Shown in pieces: positions 1-7,730 of a stretch of DNA of 18,108 bases. Position 1 is the stretch's first letter, and each line of letters opens with the position of its first letter. The DNA comes from a bacterium (GTDB taxonomy: Bacteria > Gemmatimonadota > Gemmatimonadetes > Gemmatimonadales > Gemmatimonadaceae), in assembly GCA_021802745.1 (NCBI GenBank), contig JAJZRK010000039.1:1-18108 (forward strand). The letters run 5' to 3'. The translations under genes and the position numbers were made by a program. The notes beneath the pieces are model-generated. The model ran no database searches, had not been told where the DNA came from, and saw only the letters and a list, made by a program, of their open reading frames with translations.

Positions 1-20
1 GGCCGCCCCTTGGGGCGGCC
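1..20 (-). terminator. GC-rich hairpin downstream of the oligopeptidase gene
   Basis: The first 20 bases form a perfect 9-bp stem (GGCCGCCCC with GGGGCGGCC) closed by a TT loop. It lies 30 bases beyond the stop codon of the minus-strand peptidase gene, where a Rho-independent terminator would sit. The window ends at the hairpin, so a following U-tract cannot be checked, and a symmetrical stem could serve genes on either side. Confidence 0.5.
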
Positions 21-50
21 CGTTCGCGAATGCCGGTCTGGCCGTGCGCG

Positions 51-2153
51 CTATTGCTCGAGAATGAACGCGTACCGAAACGCCGTCTCCCGCAGTCGTT
101 CATACCGCCCGCTCGCCCCCCCGTGCCCCGCCCCCATGTTCATCTTGAGCAGCAACGGCTGCGTGCCCGTGGCCGTCGCGCGCAGCTTTGCGACCCACTT
201 GGCGGGCTCCCAGAACGCCACGCGTGAATCGTTCACACCGCTCGTCACGAGCAGGCGCGGGTACGCCTGCGCCGACACGCTGTCGTACGGCGAGTAGGCG
301 CGGATGCAGGCGTACGCGTCGGGCTCGTTGGGATTGCCCCACTGCAGCCACTCCTGCGCGGTAAGCGGGATGGACGCGTCGAGCATCGTGTTGATGACGT
401 CCACGAACGGCACGTCGGCCACGATGCTGCGAAACAGGTCGGGGCGCTGGTTGGCCACGACGCCCATGAGCAGGCCGCCGGCGCTGCCGCCGTGCGCCGC
501 CAGCCGGTCGCTCGCCGTGTAGCGCTCGCGCACGAGATGCTCGGCGACATCAATGAAGTCGGTGAAGGTGTTCATCTTCTTCATCATCTTCCCGTCGTCG
601 TACCACGCGCGCCCCATCTCCTGCCCGCCGCGCACGTGCGCGATGGCGAAGCCGAAGCCGCGGTCGAGCAGCGACACGCGCGTCGAGGCGAACGTGGGCT
701 CGATGGTGTAGCCGTACGACCCGTAGGCATAGAGCAGCAGCGGGCGCGAGCCGTCGCGAACGAACGGCGTCCGGTAGACGAGCGAGATAGGCACCTTGGT
801 GCCGTCGCGCGCGGTGGCCTCGAGCCGCTCGATGGCGTACTGCGACTCATCGTACCCGCCCAACACTTGGTCCTTCTTGCGCACGGTGCGGGTGCGCTCG
901 CGCAGGTGGTAGTCAATGACGGTGTCGGGCGTGACGAGCGAGGAGTAGGTGAAGCGCAAGTCCACCTGGTCGAACTCGGGGTTTGACCCGACCTGGATGC
1001 CATAGGCGGCCTGCGGGAACTCGACGTAGTGCGTGACGTCGCGCTCGAGGTCGCACACGCGCAGCGTGCGCAGGCCGTGCTGGCGCTCCTGCACGACGAC
1101 GAAACGCCTGAAGACATGCACGCCCTCGACGAACACGTCCGGGCGATGCGGAAGCCACTCCTCCCACGCCCCGGGACGCTCCACGGGCGCGCGCATCACC
1201 TTGAAGTTGGACGCCGCCTCGTTGGTGCAGACGTACAGCCAGCCGTCGCCGGGCTCGACGTCGTATTCCACATTGTCCTGCCGCGCTCTGACCAGCACGG
1301 GCGCGCTTTCCGGATGCGCCGCGTCGAGCAGGTGCACCTCGCCGTCGGTGAACGACGAGGACGTGATGACGATGAACTCGCCCGACCGCGCCCGCTGCAC
1401 GCCGACGTTGTTGAGCACGCCGGGTTCGTGGAAGACGGCGGCATCGGCGTCGCGCGGTGCACCGAGCGCATGCCGCCAGACGCGGTCCGAGCGCTTGGCG
1501 TCGTCGGTGGTGGTGTAGAAGAGCGTCCGGTTGTCCGAGGCCCAAGCGAGCCCGAAGCCGAGCTTCTCGACGCGGTCCGGCAGCCATTCGCCGGTGGTGA
1601 GGTCGCGCACGCGCAGCGTGAAGTCCTCGTAGCCGCTGCTGTCCTCGAGGATCGCGAGCAGGCGGTGATCGGGGCTGACTTCGAGCGCGCCGAGCTGATA
1701 GAACTCCTTGCCCTCGGCTTCGGCGTTCTGGTCGAAGATGATCTCCTCGGTGCCTGCACTGAAGTCATCGCCTGCCCCGGCCGTCCGCCCGTCACCGCCC
1801 GTCCCTGCTTGTGCCCCCGCCCAGGACTTTCTGCAGTAGATCGGGTACGCCTTTCCAGTCTCGGTGCGCGAGTAGTACAGCCAGTCGCCGCGCCGCACCG
1901 GCACCGTGGAATCATCTTCCTTGATGCGCGCGAGCATCTCGGTGTACAGCTGCTCCTGCAGCGGCTTGGTATGCGCCGTCATCGCCTCGGTGAACGCGTT
2001 CTCCGCCTCGAGGTAGGCCGTCACCTCGGGGTTGTCGCGGTCGCGCAGCCAGGCGTAGTCGTCCACGCGGGTGTCGCCGTGGAGGATTTCCGTGCGCGGG
2101 TGACGAGCGGCGATGGGAGCGGCGGGACGGGCGGAGGGTGGTAAATCGGGCAT
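51..2153 (-). CDS. ptrB: Oligopeptidase B-like S9A family serine peptidase
   Basis: This 700-residue protein belongs to the prolyl oligopeptidase family. The closest fit is oligopeptidase B, which cleaves short peptides after Arg/Lys in the cytoplasm. The N-terminal motif HGDTRVDDYAWLRDR (residues 25-39) is typical of the family. A seven-bladed propeller region follows (about 75-420), then the alpha/beta-hydrolase domain. The catalytic triad is visible: Ser557 in GGSAGG, Asp642 in GVNDSRV and His677 in GAGHGG. Length is normal for the family. No signal peptide is seen, consistent with a cytosolic enzyme. An unusual Gly/Ala-rich stretch at residues 112-134 interrupts the propeller. The ATG start matches family N-termini but has no Shine-Dalgarno sequence, because a long inverted repeat begins 6 bases upstream; a leaderless or weakly translated mRNA is possible. 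A prolyl endopeptidase is the main alternative, but length and the C-terminal motifs favour oligopeptidase B. Confidence 0.93.
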   Translation of the reverse strand: MPDLPPSARPAAPIAARHPRTEILHGDTRVDDYAWLRDRDNPEVTAYLEAENAFTEAMTAHTKPLQEQLYTEMLARIKEDDSTVPVRRGDWLYYSRTETGKAYPIYCRKSWAGAQAGTGGDGRTAGAGDDFSAGTEEIIFDQNAEAEGKEFYQLGALEVSPDHRLLAILEDSSGYEDFTLRVRDLTTGEWLPDRVEKLGFGLAWASDNRTLFYTTTDDAKRSDRVWRHALGAPRDADAAVFHEPGVLNNVGVQRARSGEFIVITSSSFTDGEVHLLDAAHPESAPVLVRARQDNVEYDVEPGDGWLYVCTNEAASNFKVMRAPVERPGAWEEWLPHRPDVFVEGVHVFRRFVVVQERQHGLRTLRVCDLERDVTHYVEFPQAAYGIQVGSNPEFDQVDLRFTYSSLVTPDTVIDYHLRERTRTVRKKDQVLGGYDESQYAIERLEATARDGTKVPISLVYRTPFVRDGSRPLLLYAYGSYGYTIEPTFASTRVSLLDRGFGFAIAHVRGGQEMGRAWYDDGKMMKKMNTFTDFIDVAEHLVRERYTASDRLAAHGGSAGGLLMGVVANQRPDLFRSIVADVPFVDVINTMLDASIPLTAQEWLQWGNPNEPDAYACIRAYSPYDSVSAQAYPRLLVTSGVNDSRVAFWEPAKWVAKLRATATGTQPLLLKMNMGAGHGGASGRYERLRETAFRYAFILEQ

Positions 2154-2158
2154 GGACG

Positions 2159-2306
2159 ACGATTGAGGATTGGGAATTCGGAACGGGATTCAAGATCACG
2201 ATTCCAGATTTCGATTCGCGATTGAAATCTAGACACCGGTCAATCGTCGGTCGCCATCCGGGATCGCGGTCCTGCATCGCGTTCCGAATTCCCAATCCTC
2301 AATCGT
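2159..2306. repeat. 148-bp intergenic element with perfect 27-bp inverted ends
   Basis: Bases 2159-2185 and 2280-2306 are exact reverse complements over 27 bp (outer sequence ACGATTGAGGATTGGG...). Inside, 2208-2232 forms a further near-palindrome (AGATTTC ... GAAATCT with 11 potential pairs including two G-T wobbles), and an ACGATT/AATCGT pair is nested between them. The element is clearly AT-richer than its surroundings and carries repeated GATT steps. It occupies most of the spacer between the divergent peptidase and DUF4442 genes. It has no coding capacity. It could be a MITE-like mobile or dispersed repeat, or a structured double-stem regulatory region; copies elsewhere in the genome would decide. 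No target-site duplication is obvious. Confidence 0.75.
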
Positions 2307-2340
2307 GGTTCCCGACCCCTGCTTTAGTTACCTTAGCCCG

Positions 2341-2820
2341 ATGCGAAATGACGCCCCAGGCACGGCCATCCTTGCACAGTGGCGCCGACTCTCGGCGCTC
2401 CCCGGCGGGCGATGGTTCTTCAGCAAGCTGCTGGGCTGGCAGGTGCCGTACACGGGGTCGGTGTCGCCGCGCGTGCTGGTGCTAGAACCGGGGCATGCGC
2501 GGGTGCGGATCACCGAGCGGCGGGCGTTGCGCCAGCACCTGGGCTCCGTGCACGCGATCGCCATCATGAACGTCGCCGAGGTCGCCAGCGGGCTGGCCAT
2601 GCTGGGGGCGCTCCCGGCCGGGCTGCGGGGCATCGTCACGAAGATCGGCATCGAGTACTTCAAGAAGGGGCGCGGCGTGCTTACCGCCGAGAGCCGCTGT
2701 TCGGTGGCGCCCGACCTGCCGGAGGGCGAGTACGACTTCCACTCCGATGTGACCGACGCCGCCGGCGACCTCGTCGCCCGCGCCACCGTGACATGGAAGA
2801 TCGGGCCGGTGCGCGCATGA
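2341..2820 (+). CDS. DUF4442 hotdog-fold protein, probable acyl-CoA thioesterase relative
   Basis: This 159-residue protein resembles DUF4442-family hotdog proteins, which are related to PaaI/YiiD-type thioesterases acting on acyl-CoA or acyl-ACP. The central segment with HLGSVHAIAIMNVAEVASG (about residues 61-79) matches the hotdog helix region, where the active-site acidic residue (here Glu in NVAEVASG) normally lies. The substrate cannot be told. The ATG at 2341 is chosen over an in-frame GTG at 2305, because the upstream choice would start inside the inverted repeat and add residues not typical of the family. TTAGTTACCTTAG lies just upstream and could hold a -10-like element giving a leaderless or short-leader mRNA. 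The stop overlaps the ATG of the next gene by four bases (ATGA), which implies translational coupling with the flavoprotein downstream. Confidence 0.8.
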   Translation: MRNDAPGTAILAQWRRLSALPGGRWFFSKLLGWQVPYTGSVSPRVLVLEPGHARVRITERRALRQHLGSVHAIAIMNVAEVASGLAMLGALPAGLRGIVTKIGIEYFKKGRGVLTAESRCSVAPDLPEGEYDFHSDVTDAAGDLVARATVTWKIGPVRA

Positions 2821-3812
2821 ACACCGAATGGCAGCAGCGCTTTCTGCAGCAGACGGGCGCCACCGTGCCGCTGATCTGCGGCCCGATGTTCCCCTGCAGC
2901 AATCCGGAACTCGTCGCCGCGGCCTCCGCCGCCGGCGGCATCGGCGTCGTGCAGCCCATCTCGCTCACCTACGTGCACGGCCACGACTATCGCGAGGGGC
3001 TGCGCCTCATCAACCGCCTCGCCGACGGGCGCCCGATCGGCTTCAACGCGCTCGTTGAAAAGTCGTCGCGCGTCTACGAGGAGCGGATGATCCGGTGGGT
3101 GGACATTGCGCTCGACGAAGGGGTGCGGTTCTTCATCACGTCGCTCGGCAATCCGCGCTGGGTGGTGGACAAGGTGCACGCGGCGGGAGGCGTGGTGTAC
3201 CACGACGTCATCAACCGGCGCTGGGGAGAGAAGGGACGCGATGAGGGCGTGGACGGCCTCATCGCCGTGAACAACCGCGCGGGCGGGCATCTCGGCGACA
3301 AGAATCCGCGCGCGCTGCTCGACGAACTCGCCCCCCTCGGCCTGCCCATCGTTGCCGCCGGCGGCGTGGGCAATGCGGCGGCGTTCGTGCAGATGCTGCG
3401 CCACGGCTACGCCGCGGTGCAGTCGGGCACGCGCTTCATCGCGACGACCGAATGCAAGACCAGCGAGTCGTACAAGCAGGCGATCGTGTCGGCCAAGGCA
3501 AAGGACATCGTGACCACGCAGCGGCTCACCGGTGTGCCCGTGGCGGTGATCAACACGCCGTACATCCAGCGGCTCGGCACGGGCATCAACGCCTTCTGGC
3601 GCTGGATGTTCAAGGGGCGGAAGACCAAGCACTGGGCCCGCACGTACTTCGGACTGCGTGGCCTCTGGCGCCTCAAGCGCGACCAGCAGCGCGAGGGGAC
3701 GGGCCAGGGCGAGTACTGGCAGGCCGGCCGCAGCGTGGAGACGATCGACGCGATCGTCCCCGCGGGCGATGTCGTGCGCGATTTCACCGCCGCCTGGCGC
3801 GCCGCGCCCTAA
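2817..3812 (+). CDS. Nitronate monooxygenase / FabK-like FMN flavoprotein
   Basis: This 331-residue TIM-barrel protein belongs to the nitronate monooxygenase (2-nitropropane dioxygenase) superfamily, which also includes the enoyl-ACP reductase FabK. Family signatures seen include CGPMFPCSNPELVAAASAAG (residues 21-40), the AGGHLG motif with His158 (155-160), the FMN phosphate-binding AAGGVGN (180-186) and GTRFIATTE (204-212). Nitronate monooxygenases oxidise alkyl nitronates; FabK reduces enoyl-ACP. Coupling to a hotdog thioesterase-like gene leans the interpretation towards fatty-acyl chemistry, but the sequence alone does not settle the substrate. The start is the ATG overlapping the upstream stop; an open frame continues upstream to about 2379 but there it is only a shadow of the DUF4442 gene. 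After residue 250 the chain has a basic tail rich in Arg/Lys and Trp (WRWMFKGRKTKHW) that is not typical of FabK. Confidence 0.85.
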   Translation: MNTEWQQRFLQQTGATVPLICGPMFPCSNPELVAAASAAGGIGVVQPISLTYVHGHDYREGLRLINRLADGRPIGFNALVEKSSRVYEERMIRWVDIALDEGVRFFITSLGNPRWVVDKVHAAGGVVYHDVINRRWGEKGRDEGVDGLIAVNNRAGGHLGDKNPRALLDELAPLGLPIVAAGGVGNAAAFVQMLRHGYAAVQSGTRFIATTECKTSESYKQAIVSAKAKDIVTTQRLTGVPVAVINTPYIQRLGTGINAFWRWMFKGRKTKHWARTYFGLRGLWRLKRDQQREGTGQGEYWQAGRSVETIDAIVPAGDVVRDFTAAWRAAP

Positions 3813-3830
3813 GCGAAGAACCTCCCCGCC

Positions 3831-3934
3831 CCCTGCACCCCGCACCACACCCTGCACCCCGCACCACACTCCGCCCCCTGCACCCCGCACCACACTCCGC
3901 TCCCTGCCCCTGCACCACACTCTGCACCCCGCAC
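3831..3934. repeat. C-rich tandem repeat in intergenic spacer
   Basis: Three exact copies of the 19-mer CCTGCACCCCGCACCACAC begin at 3832, 3851 and 3877, followed by decayed copies to about 3934. The plus strand is strongly cytosine-rich with few purines. The repeat fills most of the 141-base gap between the flavoprotein gene and the AIM24-family gene. Spacing between copies is uneven (19 then 26 bases, the extra being TCCGCC-like), so this looks like slippage or unequal crossing-over rather than a binding-site array. No clear promoter can be picked out inside it. Confidence 0.8.
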
Positions 3935-3953
3935 CTCGATCCAGGATCCTCCC

Positions 3954-4748
3954 ATGCCTGCTGACGTTATCGATTACCGCCTAATCGGCGACGACCTGCA
4001 AGGGGTCGTCATCACCCTCGACCCCGGCGAGGGCGTCATCGCCGAGGCCGGCGCCATGCTGTACATGGAATACGGCATCCAGATGGCGACGACGCTCGAT
4101 CCGAACAATCAGGGCGGCGGCCTCTTTGGCAAGCTGCTGGGCGCCGGCAAGCGCATCCTCACCGGCGAGTCGTTCTTCATCACGATGTTCGGCAACGCAG
4201 CCTCGCGGCGGCAGGATGTCGCGTTCGCCGCGCCGGTGCCGGGGAAGATCAAGGCGCTCGACCTGCGCGAGTGGGGGGGCGAGATCATCGCGCAGAAGGA
4301 CTCGTTCCTCTGCGCCGCGCGCGGCATCAGCCTCGACATCGCCTTCACCAAGCGCCTCGGTGTCGGCTTCTTCGGCGGCGAAGGGTTCATCCTGCAGCGC
4401 TTCAACGGCGACGGCCTCGTCTTCGTGCACGCCTGCGGCGCGCTCATCGAACGCGAGCTGAAGCCGGGCGAGACACTGCGCGTGGACACCGGCTGCCTGG
4501 TGGCGATGCAGAGCACCGTGGACTACGACATTCAAACGGTGCCGGGCCTCAAGAACGTCCTGTTCGCGGGCGAGGGCATCTTCCTTGTGCACCTCACCGG
4601 CCCGGGCAAGGTGATCCTGCAGACGCTGCCGTTTGCGCGCATGGCCGACAAGATCATTGCCGCGTCGCGCATGGGGCGCGGCCCGCGGCGCGAGGAAGGG
4701 AGCATGCTCGGGCCGCTTGGTGACATTCTCTCCGGAGACCGTGGATGA
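3954..4748 (+). CDS. AIM24 / TIGR00266 family protein
   Basis: This 264-residue protein matches the bacterial TIGR00266/AIM24 family (the family of mitochondrial AIM24), a beta-rich fold of unknown biochemical function. Family hallmarks are the opening EAGAMLYME (about residues 24-32), the glycine-rich NQGGGLFGKLLGAGKRILTG followed by ESFFITMFGN, and the late segment with GLVFVHACGALIERELKPGE. No signal peptide or membrane segment is evident. The start is supported by AGGA at 3943-3946, seven bases before the ATG. Its stop codon overlaps the ATG of the penicillin acylase-family gene (ATGA), so the two are probably co-translated. The link between an AIM24 protein and a periplasmic acylase is not a well-known one and gives no firm functional clue. 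Confidence 0.88.
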   Translation: MPADVIDYRLIGDDLQGVVITLDPGEGVIAEAGAMLYMEYGIQMATTLDPNNQGGGLFGKLLGAGKRILTGESFFITMFGNAASRRQDVAFAAPVPGKIKALDLREWGGEIIAQKDSFLCAARGISLDIAFTKRLGVGFFGGEGFILQRFNGDGLVFVHACGALIERELKPGETLRVDTGCLVAMQSTVDYDIQTVPGLKNVLFAGEGIFLVHLTGPGKVILQTLPFARMADKIIAASRMGRGPRREEGSMLGPLGDILSGDRG

Positions 4749-7267
4749 CCGAGCGCGCCCCGGTCGCCGCCATCGTGACGCGCGCCAGCCAGGCTGCGGC
4801 CGTGCTGATCTCGGCCGTCGTGCTGGCCGGCGCCGTGTACATCGGGGCCAAGCCCCTGGGCCGGGTGCCGGCGCTCGGGCCGTTTCTCGACCCGGCGCAT
4901 GGGGTCTGGGCGGTGGCGCGCACGGCCGAACTGCCCCGCGACGCGTCGCTGCGCCTCGCGGGGCTGACGGACAGTGTCGCGGTGCGGTACGACGAGCGCG
5001 GCGCTCCGCACATCTTCGCGCGGAACGAAGACGACCTGATGCGCGCGTTCGGCTTTGTCGTCGCGCGCGACCGGTTGTTCCAGATGGAACTGCAGACGCG
5101 CGCGGTGGCCGGCACGCTGAGCGAACTGGTGGGCGCCTCGGCGCTGGAACTCGACCGCGAGGCGCGGGCGCAGGGGCTCGCGTGGGGCGCGCTGCGCAAA
5201 TGGAACGCCATTCCCGACACATCGGCGAACCGGCGGCTGGTGACCGCGTACGCCGACGGCGTCAACGCGTACATCAACCAGATGACGCAGGACGACCTGC
5301 CCTTCGAGTACCGCCTGCTCAGCGCCACGCCACAGGCGTGGCGGCCGGAATACACGTACTACCTGCTCGCGCGCATGTCGCTGACCCTCGCGTGGAATGA
5401 CGAGGAACTGCGGCGGGCTGGCGTCGTGGCGCTGGTGGGAGAGAAGGCCGCCGAGGCGCTGTTTCCACCCGAGGCACCCATCCAGGAGCCCATCCAACCG
5501 GTGCCCGGACGACACGCGCCGCGGTTTTCGACGGGCGTGCTGCCGCCGCCCGCGCCGCCCGACAGCACGCGGATGATGATCGCCGAGGCGTATGAGCGCA
5601 CCGTCGACTCGCCCACGCTCGCCGCGCTGCGCGGCACGGGCGAGGTGGCGGTGGGGAGCAACAACTGGGCGGTGGCGCCCCAGCGGACCACAGCGGGACG
5701 CGCGCTGCTCAGCGGCGACCCGCACCTGCAGCTCACGCTCCCCTCCATCTGGTACGAAGTGCACCTCCAGGTGCCCGGCGTCACCGATACGTACGGCGTG
5801 ACGATTCCCGGCGGCCCCATCGTCCCCATCGGGTTCAACCGGTCCATGGCGTGGACGGCCACCAACACGGGCGCCGACGTCCTCGACTACTACGAGGAGA
5901 AGGTGGACGACTACCGGCACCCGACGCGCTATGAGCTGGACGGCGCGTGGAAGCCGCTGCAGCTCCGCATCGAGGCGATCCGCGGCAAGAGCGGACGCGT
6001 GCTGCGCACCGACACCATTCATCACACGCACCGCGGACCAATGATTCGCACGGCGGGCAAGTGGCTGTCGCGCCGCTGGACCGCGCTCGACGCGTCCGAC
6101 GAGGGACGGCTCTTCCGGCTCGCGAACCAGGCGCATTCCGTGGACGAGTGGATGGCGGTGATGGAGAGCTATGGCGTGCCGGCGCAGAACTTCCTGACCG
6201 CCGACACACTCGGCCACATCGCCATCCGCTCCACCGGACACTATCCCGTGCGGCCACCGGGCGTGCGCGGCGACCGCATCACCGACGGCACGAAGAGCGC
6301 CAACGACTGGCTGGACTACTGGCCGATGGACCGCTATCCGCAGTCGAAGGACCCGGCGCAGGGGTATCTCGCCTCGGCGAATCAGCAGCCCAAGGATCCG
6401 CAGGTGGATCCCGAGTACCTTGGTTCCAACTGGCCCGCGCCGTTCCGCGCGATGCGCATCAATGCACTGCTCCGCACCGACTCGGCCGTGACGCCGGATG
6501 CGATGCGGCGATTCCAGACGGACCCCACGAGCGAACAGACGGCGCTCTTCCTGCAGCCCATGTTCGACGCCGTGGCCAAGGCGGCCGCGGCCAGCGTGGC
6601 CGACACCTTCGCGGTGCGAGGGGCCTCGTTGCTGCGTGACTGGGACGGCCGGTTCACGCGCGACAACGAGCGCGCCGTGCTGTACGACGCCATGATGCAG
6701 GAGCTCTCGCAACGCACGTGGGACGAACTGCGCGGCACGGCCAACGTGCGGCGCGGCCCCACGCCGGGCACGGCCATCCTCGCCCAACTCATGCGCGACG
6801 GATCGTCGGCGTGGTGGGACGTGCGCGCGACGCCCGGGCGCGAAACGCGCGACAGCGCGCTGGTGGCGAGCATTGGCGCCGCGTACCGCACCGTGCTGCG
6901 CCGCTACGGGCCGCCGGGCCCACGCTGGCGCTGGTCGGGAATTCGCACGGCCACCATCAATCACCTGCTGCGCCTGCCGGGCCTTGGGCGCACGCGGATT
7001 CCTGTGCCGTCGGGGCGCGGGACGCTGACGCCGTCGGACGGCGACGGGTCGCACGGCGCAAGCTGGCGCTTCGTGGTGGAGCTCTCGTCCGACGTGCATG
7101 CGTGGGGCACCTACCCCGGGGGCCAGTCGGGAAACCCGGTGAGCGTACGCTACGATGACCGACTGGCGTCGTGGACGGCGGGTACGCTCGACACGCTGCG
7201 CTTTCCGCGCAGTGCCGCCGAGCTCCCCGCGCCGCGATTCACCCTCACCCTGCGACCGGAGCGCTGA
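4745..7267 (+). CDS. Penicillin acylase family (Ntn) amidohydrolase, exported
   Basis: This 840-residue precursor belongs to the penicillin acylase / acyl-homoserine-lactone acylase family (peptidase S45, N-terminal nucleophile hydrolases). The enzymes hydrolyse the amide of penicillins, N-acyl homoserine lactones or related compounds. A hydrophobic signal or anchor segment lies at about residues 17-36, so the protein is probably periplasmic or membrane-tethered. The alpha-chain region carries GAPHIFARNEDDLMRAFGFV and DRLFQME. The self-cleavage site is in VAVG|SNNWAVAP, where Ser305 would become the N-terminal nucleophile of the beta chain, and PAQNFLTAD contains Asn482, the likely oxyanion-hole Asn. 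Length fits the family. Substrate is undetermined: AHL quenching, beta-lactam or other N-acyl amides are all possible. It overlaps the upstream AIM24 gene by 4 bases and is followed after 2 bases by a small membrane-protein gene. Confidence 0.93.
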   Translation: MTERAPVAAIVTRASQAAAVLISAVVLAGAVYIGAKPLGRVPALGPFLDPAHGVWAVARTAELPRDASLRLAGLTDSVAVRYDERGAPHIFARNEDDLMRAFGFVVARDRLFQMELQTRAVAGTLSELVGASALELDREARAQGLAWGALRKWNAIPDTSANRRLVTAYADGVNAYINQMTQDDLPFEYRLLSATPQAWRPEYTYYLLARMSLTLAWNDEELRRAGVVALVGEKAAEALFPPEAPIQEPIQPVPGRHAPRFSTGVLPPPAPPDSTRMMIAEAYERTVDSPTLAALRGTGEVAVGSNNWAVAPQRTTAGRALLSGDPHLQLTLPSIWYEVHLQVPGVTDTYGVTIPGGPIVPIGFNRSMAWTATNTGADVLDYYEEKVDDYRHPTRYELDGAWKPLQLRIEAIRGKSGRVLRTDTIHHTHRGPMIRTAGKWLSRRWTALDASDEGRLFRLANQAHSVDEWMAVMESYGVPAQNFLTADTLGHIAIRSTGHYPVRPPGVRGDRITDGTKSANDWLDYWPMDRYPQSKDPAQGYLASANQQPKDPQVDPEYLGSNWPAPFRAMRINALLRTDSAVTPDAMRRFQTDPTSEQTALFLQPMFDAVAKAAAASVADTFAVRGASLLRDWDGRFTRDNERAVLYDAMMQELSQRTWDELRGTANVRRGPTPGTAILAQLMRDGSSAWWDVRATPGRETRDSALVASIGAAYRTVLRRYGPPGPRWRWSGIRTATINHLLRLPGLGRTRIPVPSGRGTLTPSDGDGSHGASWRFVVELSSDVHAWGTYPGGQSGNPVSVRYDDRLASWTAGTLDTLRFPRSAAELPAPRFTLTLRPER

Positions 7268-7269
7268 CG

Positions 7270-7617
7270 ATGAAAGGCATCCTGCAGTTCGTCGCGCTCA
7301 CCGTGGTGATCGCGCTTGGCACCTGGTGGGGCGGATGGTGGATGGTGCCCCTGGCGGCGGCCGCGTACGGGGCGTGGAGGGCAGCGCAGCGGACGGTCGT
7401 GTTTACGGCGATGGTGGCGGGCGCATCGGCGTGGGGCGTGCTGCTGGTGTACGACGGGGCGGCCGGGCCGGTGGGGCGGCTGAGCCAGCTCTTCGGCAAT
7501 GTGTTCCGCCTGTCGAGCGGGACACTCCTGATGGTGACGCTCGCCTACGCCGCCCTGCTCGCCGCATCCGCCGCAGCCCTCGCCCGGGGGATCCGGCGGC
7601 TGATGACACCAGTATAG
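7270..7617 (+). CDS. Small hydrophobic membrane protein, unknown function
   Basis: I do not recognise a family for this 115-residue protein. It is mostly hydrophobic, with about three to four predicted membrane segments: residues 4-20 (LQFVALTVVIALGTWW), 23-39, 45-65 and 84-104. A positively charged end (ARGIRRLMTPV) suggests a cytoplasmic C-terminus. The ATG at 7270 lies 2 bases after the stop of the acylase gene, and no better start exists upstream outside that gene. It therefore appears to be the last cistron of the AIM24-acylase transcription unit, which ends at the hairpin 18 bases further on. Any role with the acylase is guesswork. Confidence 0.72.
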   Translation: MKGILQFVALTVVIALGTWWGGWWMVPLAAAAYGAWRAAQRTVVFTAMVAGASAWGVLLVYDGAAGPVGRLSQLFGNVFRLSSGTLLMVTLAYAALLAASAAALARGIRRLMTPV

Positions 7618-7635
7618 GCGTCAGGGGTATCTCAC

Positions 7636-7667
7636 GGGGCGGCCCCCTGCCAATTGGGGCCCGCCCC
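7636..7667 (+). terminator. Strong hairpin ending the acylase operon
   Basis: GGGGCGG pairs with CCGCCCC and, after one C-C mismatch, CCCC pairs with GGGG around an 8-base loop (TGCCAATT), giving 11 mostly G-C pairs. It sits 18 bases after the small membrane-protein stop and before the lipoprotein gene. No proper U-tract follows (GGTGCAATTTACGG), so it may act as a weak intrinsic terminator or as an mRNA 3'-end stabiliser. Confidence 0.55.
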
Positions 7668-7730
7668 GGTGCAATTTACGGATTGGCGCGGTTGGGTCGT
7701 GCCGCCCTTCCCCTTCCAGATCGAACTGCC

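Noticed and set aside
2159..2306. Insertion sequence with transposase
   Set aside because: Only 148 bp between the arms and no coding capacity; no transposase gene exists in the window, so at most a non-autonomous element.
2379..2816. N-terminal extension of the flavoprotein gene
   Set aside because: The upstream part of this frame lies entirely within the DUF4442 gene and translates to low-complexity Arg/Ala sequence. The ATG at 2817 matches the start of the family domain.
4532..7099. Long open frame on the minus strand antisense to the acylase gene (about 855 codons)
   Set aside because: It is a by-product of high GC at third codon positions. The translation is Arg/His/Pro-rich with no domain, while the plus strand encodes an acylase with all expected motifs.
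7155..7730. Longer version of the FKBP lipoprotein starting inside the acylase gene
   Set aside because: It would bury the signal peptide and lipobox in the interior and span the terminator hairpin; the ATG at 7731 gives a proper lipoprotein.
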